6,127 nucleotides of DNA from positions 1-6,127 of the forward strand of contig JAFCZV010000383.1 in NCBI GenBank assembly GCA_019314155.1. The letters run 5' to 3'. Every line of letters starts with the position of its first letter. Within the stretch, counting starts at the first letter, position 1. A model generated the notes under the pieces. That model ran no database searches. It was not told where the DNA came from and was given only the letters and a program-made list of their open reading frames with translations. A program made the translations under genes and the position numbers. The stretch is from Deltaproteobacteria bacterium (GTDB taxonomy: Bacteria > Desulfobacterota > Desulfobacteria > Desulfobacterales > UBA11574). This document shows positions 4,728 to 6,127 of the stretch, in pieces.

Positions 4728-4815
4728 GAAGTCAGAAGTCAGAGGTCTGAGGGCGGAGAGCGGAAGTTGGAGGACAGAAGTCAGACGTCGGGGGGTGGAG
4801 GTCAAAGGTCTCAGG
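4728..4815 (+). repeat. Degenerate purine-rich heptamer repeat (GAAGTCA / GAGGTCT)
   Basis: Imperfect heptamers such as GAAGTCA, GAAGTCA, GAGGTCT, GAAGTCA and AAGGTCT recur within less than 100 bases, mixed with GGAGG-rich spacers. The strand is strongly purine-rich. It separates the mazF remnant from the intact mazF stop codon. No hairpin or reading frame explains it. Confidence 0.65.
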
Positions 4816-4853
4816 GCATTTAAATGGGTGACAAGACTTGCGTAAATCCCGGG

Positions 4854-5198
4854 TTAGAATAAATCCAGATGAATTAATGTAGCCTTATTCACCAAGTCGA
4901 TTTCTCTTTTTGCTAATGCGCCAATGAACTTTACGATTCTGCTTTTGTCAAGCGTTCGAATTTGGTCAGCTTTAACCTTCGAGTTTTTCGGAAGGTTTCC
5001 GGCTCCTTTTTTTAAAAGGACCTCAAAAGGGTATATTTTCTGAATATTTTTAGATGTTACAGGCAAGATTGTCACCGTACCAGAGAACTCATTGTTTTTA
5101 TTGTTGGATACGATTACAACCGGCCGGGTTTTGGAGATTTCTTTTCCTATGACAGGGTCAAGTGCCGCAAGATATATTCCTCCTCTGTTAATATTCAT
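4854..5198 (-). CDS. mazF: MazF/PemK-family endoribonuclease toxin
   Basis: The 114-residue product begins MNINRGGIYLAALDPVIGKE and shows the family motifs in order: SKTRPVVIVSNN (with R25), TVTILPVTS (with T48) and SKVKADQIRTLDKSRI, then a C-terminal helix. R25 and T48 correspond to the catalytic pair of MazF enzymes, which cut single-stranded RNA at short sequence motifs; the motif recognised here is unknown. ATG 5198 is chosen over 5243 because GGAGGG (5204-5209) precedes it and the product then starts at the RGxIY strand as usual. It overlaps the antitoxin gene by 11 nt. Length and motifs indicate an intact protein. Confidence 0.92.
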   Translation of the reverse strand: MNINRGGIYLAALDPVIGKEISKTRPVVIVSNNKNNEFSGTVTILPVTSKNIQKIYPFEVLLKKGAGNLPKNSKVKADQIRTLDKSRIVKFIGALAKREIDLVNKATLIHLDLF

Positions 5199-5436
5199 TC
5201 CAGCCCTCCAGATCGGTGACTTCAAACTCTTTTGTAATAGCAAGGCTTTCTTGTGCGGAAGCTCGATAGCCTTCTTCTAATTTTCTTTCTAGCTCTTCTT
5301 TTCCTTTTTTTTCAATTTGCTGTCTCACGGCTTCCGCGATAAATTGACTGCGTTTTCTTGGTCCTGCAAATCTTTTTAGTGCATGAGCCAGGTCTTTTGG
5401 AATGGTAATGTTGAGACGAACGGTTTCAGCATTCAT
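5188..5436 (-). CDS. mazE: Ribbon-helix-helix antitoxin of the MazF pair
   Basis: The 82-residue product has a CopG-type ribbon-helix-helix at the N-terminus (VRLNITIPKDLAHALKRF, then RSQFIAEAVRQQIEKK), a charged helix (KEELERKLEEGYRA) and an acidic, aromatic tail ending DLEGWNEY. Such tails usually occupy the RNA groove of MazF and neutralise it. ATG 5436 follows a GAGGAG site (5444-5449) at good distance, whereas the GTG at 5451 would overlap that site, so the shorter form is preferred. It is first in the mazEF bicistron and probably represses its own promoter at 5483-5510. Confidence 0.88.
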   Translation of the reverse strand: MNAETVRLNITIPKDLAHALKRFAGPRKRSQFIAEAVRQQIEKKGKEELERKLEEGYRASAQESLAITKEFEVTDLEGWNEY

Positions 5437-5482
5437 TATACAGCTCCTCACCCGGATAAACCGGAAAAGTTAATGATGTTAT

Positions 5483-5510
5483 ATATTATGTATTGTAATG
5501 TGTATGTCAA
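5483..5510 (-). promoter_or_regulatory. Probable mazEF promoter, divergent to the O-antigen ligase-like gene
   Basis: On the minus strand, a perfect TTGACA (5505-5510) is followed after 16 bases by TAATAT (5483-5488) in a very AT-rich stretch. It points toward mazE and lies only 12 bases from the start codon of the divergent polysaccharide gene. Occupancy here could therefore affect that gene as well. No clean palindrome was found; short TGTA/TTGTA repetitions are present. Confidence 0.6.
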
Positions 5511-5522
5511 GGGCTATTTCCA

Positions 5523-6127
5523 ATGACATTAAGTAGAAACATAATCTTTTTTATCGTCGCAACCATCCCCATTTTATTTGCTGCGGTACAGCCATGGATC
5601 TGGTCATTTTACACGGTATGTATTTTTGCCGCGTTTTTAATTCTTTTATGGCAAAACCGAGACAAACAGATATGGATCCAGAGTAAAAATTTTATTGTTT
5701 TTTTAGGATTGTTCTTTGCAGTCACCTTATTCCAATCCCTACCACTTCCTTTCTCTATTCTATCTTTCTTAAGCCCGTTTAGACACGAGGTGCTGATACA
5801 ATCTATCGCAATAATCAATAGTTCTGTTGCATGGAATACATTAAGCTATTCCTCACGGAGTTCCTTGGCCTGGTGGACGTTTTTGCTCAGCCTTTTAATG
5901 TTTTTTCTTGTTTTCCGGCAAACTTTTACATCTTCCAGGTATCTGAAGCTTCTAATTTATATCCTGCTGGGGTTGGCAGCTCTTGAAGCTTTATATGGTC
6001 TTATTCAGGCGCTGGTTCCTACACTTGGTGTGTTGTGGGTGGATTACATTAAATCATATTTGGGTGATGCACGAGGCACATACATCAACCGGAATCATTT
6101 TGCCGGATTCATCGAGATGATATTCCC
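5523..6127 (+). CDS. O-antigen ligase/polymerase family membrane protein (N-terminal 201 residues, cut by window end)
   Basis: The frame is open from ATG 5523 to the window end. Hydrophobic segments at about residues 6-22, 28-44, 56-76, 115-133 and 140-163 show a polytopic inner-membrane protein. The segment RGTYINRNHFAG (184-195) is typical of the O-antigen ligase/Wzy-like family (RGTFxNRNHFAG), which polymerises or transfers lipid-linked sugar chains on the periplasmic side. The start is the first ATG in the frame and has only a weak site, AAGGGC, eight bases before it. A strong plus-strand promoter is not apparent in the 86 bases shared with mazE, so expression may come from a weak local promoter or from read-through. 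The protein would belong with the sugar transferase at the left edge in polysaccharide assembly. Whether it acts as polymerase or ligase cannot be told from this part. Confidence 0.82.
   Translation, partial: MTLSRNIIFFIVATIPILFAAVQPWIWSFYTVCIFAAFLILLWQNRDKQIWIQSKNFIVFLGLFFAVTLFQSLPLPFSILSFLSPFRHEVLIQSIAIINSSVAWNTLSYSSRSSLAWWTFLLSLLMFFLVFRQTFTSSRYLKLLIYILLGLAALEALYGLIQALVPTLGVLWVDYIKSYLGDARGTYINRNHFAGFIEMIF

Noticed and set aside
4728..4815. Repeat tract considered as a CRISPR array
   Set aside because: The units are 7 bases long and degenerate, with no constant-length spacers and no cas genes.
5609..5818. 69-codon minus-strand frame
   Set aside because: It is antisense to the O-antigen ligase-like gene, which has clear membrane segments and a family motif; the antisense product has none.

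Overview
The window looks like a piece of an extracellular-polysaccharide locus whose middle has been filled with toxin-antitoxin (TA) genes and broken gene fragments. The left edge holds the last codons of a bacterial sugar transferase (the membrane enzyme that loads the first sugar onto the lipid carrier). The right edge holds the first two thirds or so of an O-antigen ligase/polymerase-type membrane protein. Family content, moderate GC and the many dispersed low-complexity repeats suggest a Gram-negative environmental bacterium, most like a sulfate-reducing Desulfobacterota lineage. That assignment is inference, because no rRNA or taxonomic marker is present.

Layout from left to right: sugar transferase 3' end (2-61); a 70-bp repeat (101-170); a DUF433/DUF5615 TA pair with a consensus promoter (224-875); a convergent AAA ATPase with a DUF4143-type C-terminus (963-2060, minus); a sugar transferase remnant, a GC-rich palindromic repeat block and a second identical copy of the 70-bp repeat (2132-2479); a TumE (DUF6516) toxin with an upstream coiled-coil partner (2683-3331); a diverged third copy of the repeat, a remnant of a different sugar transferase and a simple repeat (3375-3577); a vapBC pair (3579-4255, minus) with a clear promoter and twin palindromic sites; another sugar transferase remnant split by a 61-bp insert (4340-4514); a mazF remnant (4539-4700, minus); a degenerate heptamer repeat (4728-4815); an intact mazEF-like pair (4854-5436, minus); and the O-antigen ligase-like gene (5523 to the window end).

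The main pattern is that each of the four intact TA pairs has a piece of a sugar transferase gene to its left. All four pieces are on the plus strand and include the conserved C-terminal region around the YIDTW / YLENW motif. Three come from one paralog and one from a clearly different paralog. The simplest reading is repeated insertion or recombination of TA cassettes at the 3' ends of sugar transferase genes within the polysaccharide locus, followed by decay. The mechanism is not visible: no integrase, transposase or RAYT gene is present.

Each TA pair is compact, with the two reading frames overlapping by 1 to 11 nt, and probably forms a self-regulated bicistron. The ATPase and the polysaccharide gene have no evident functional link to the TA pairs beyond position.
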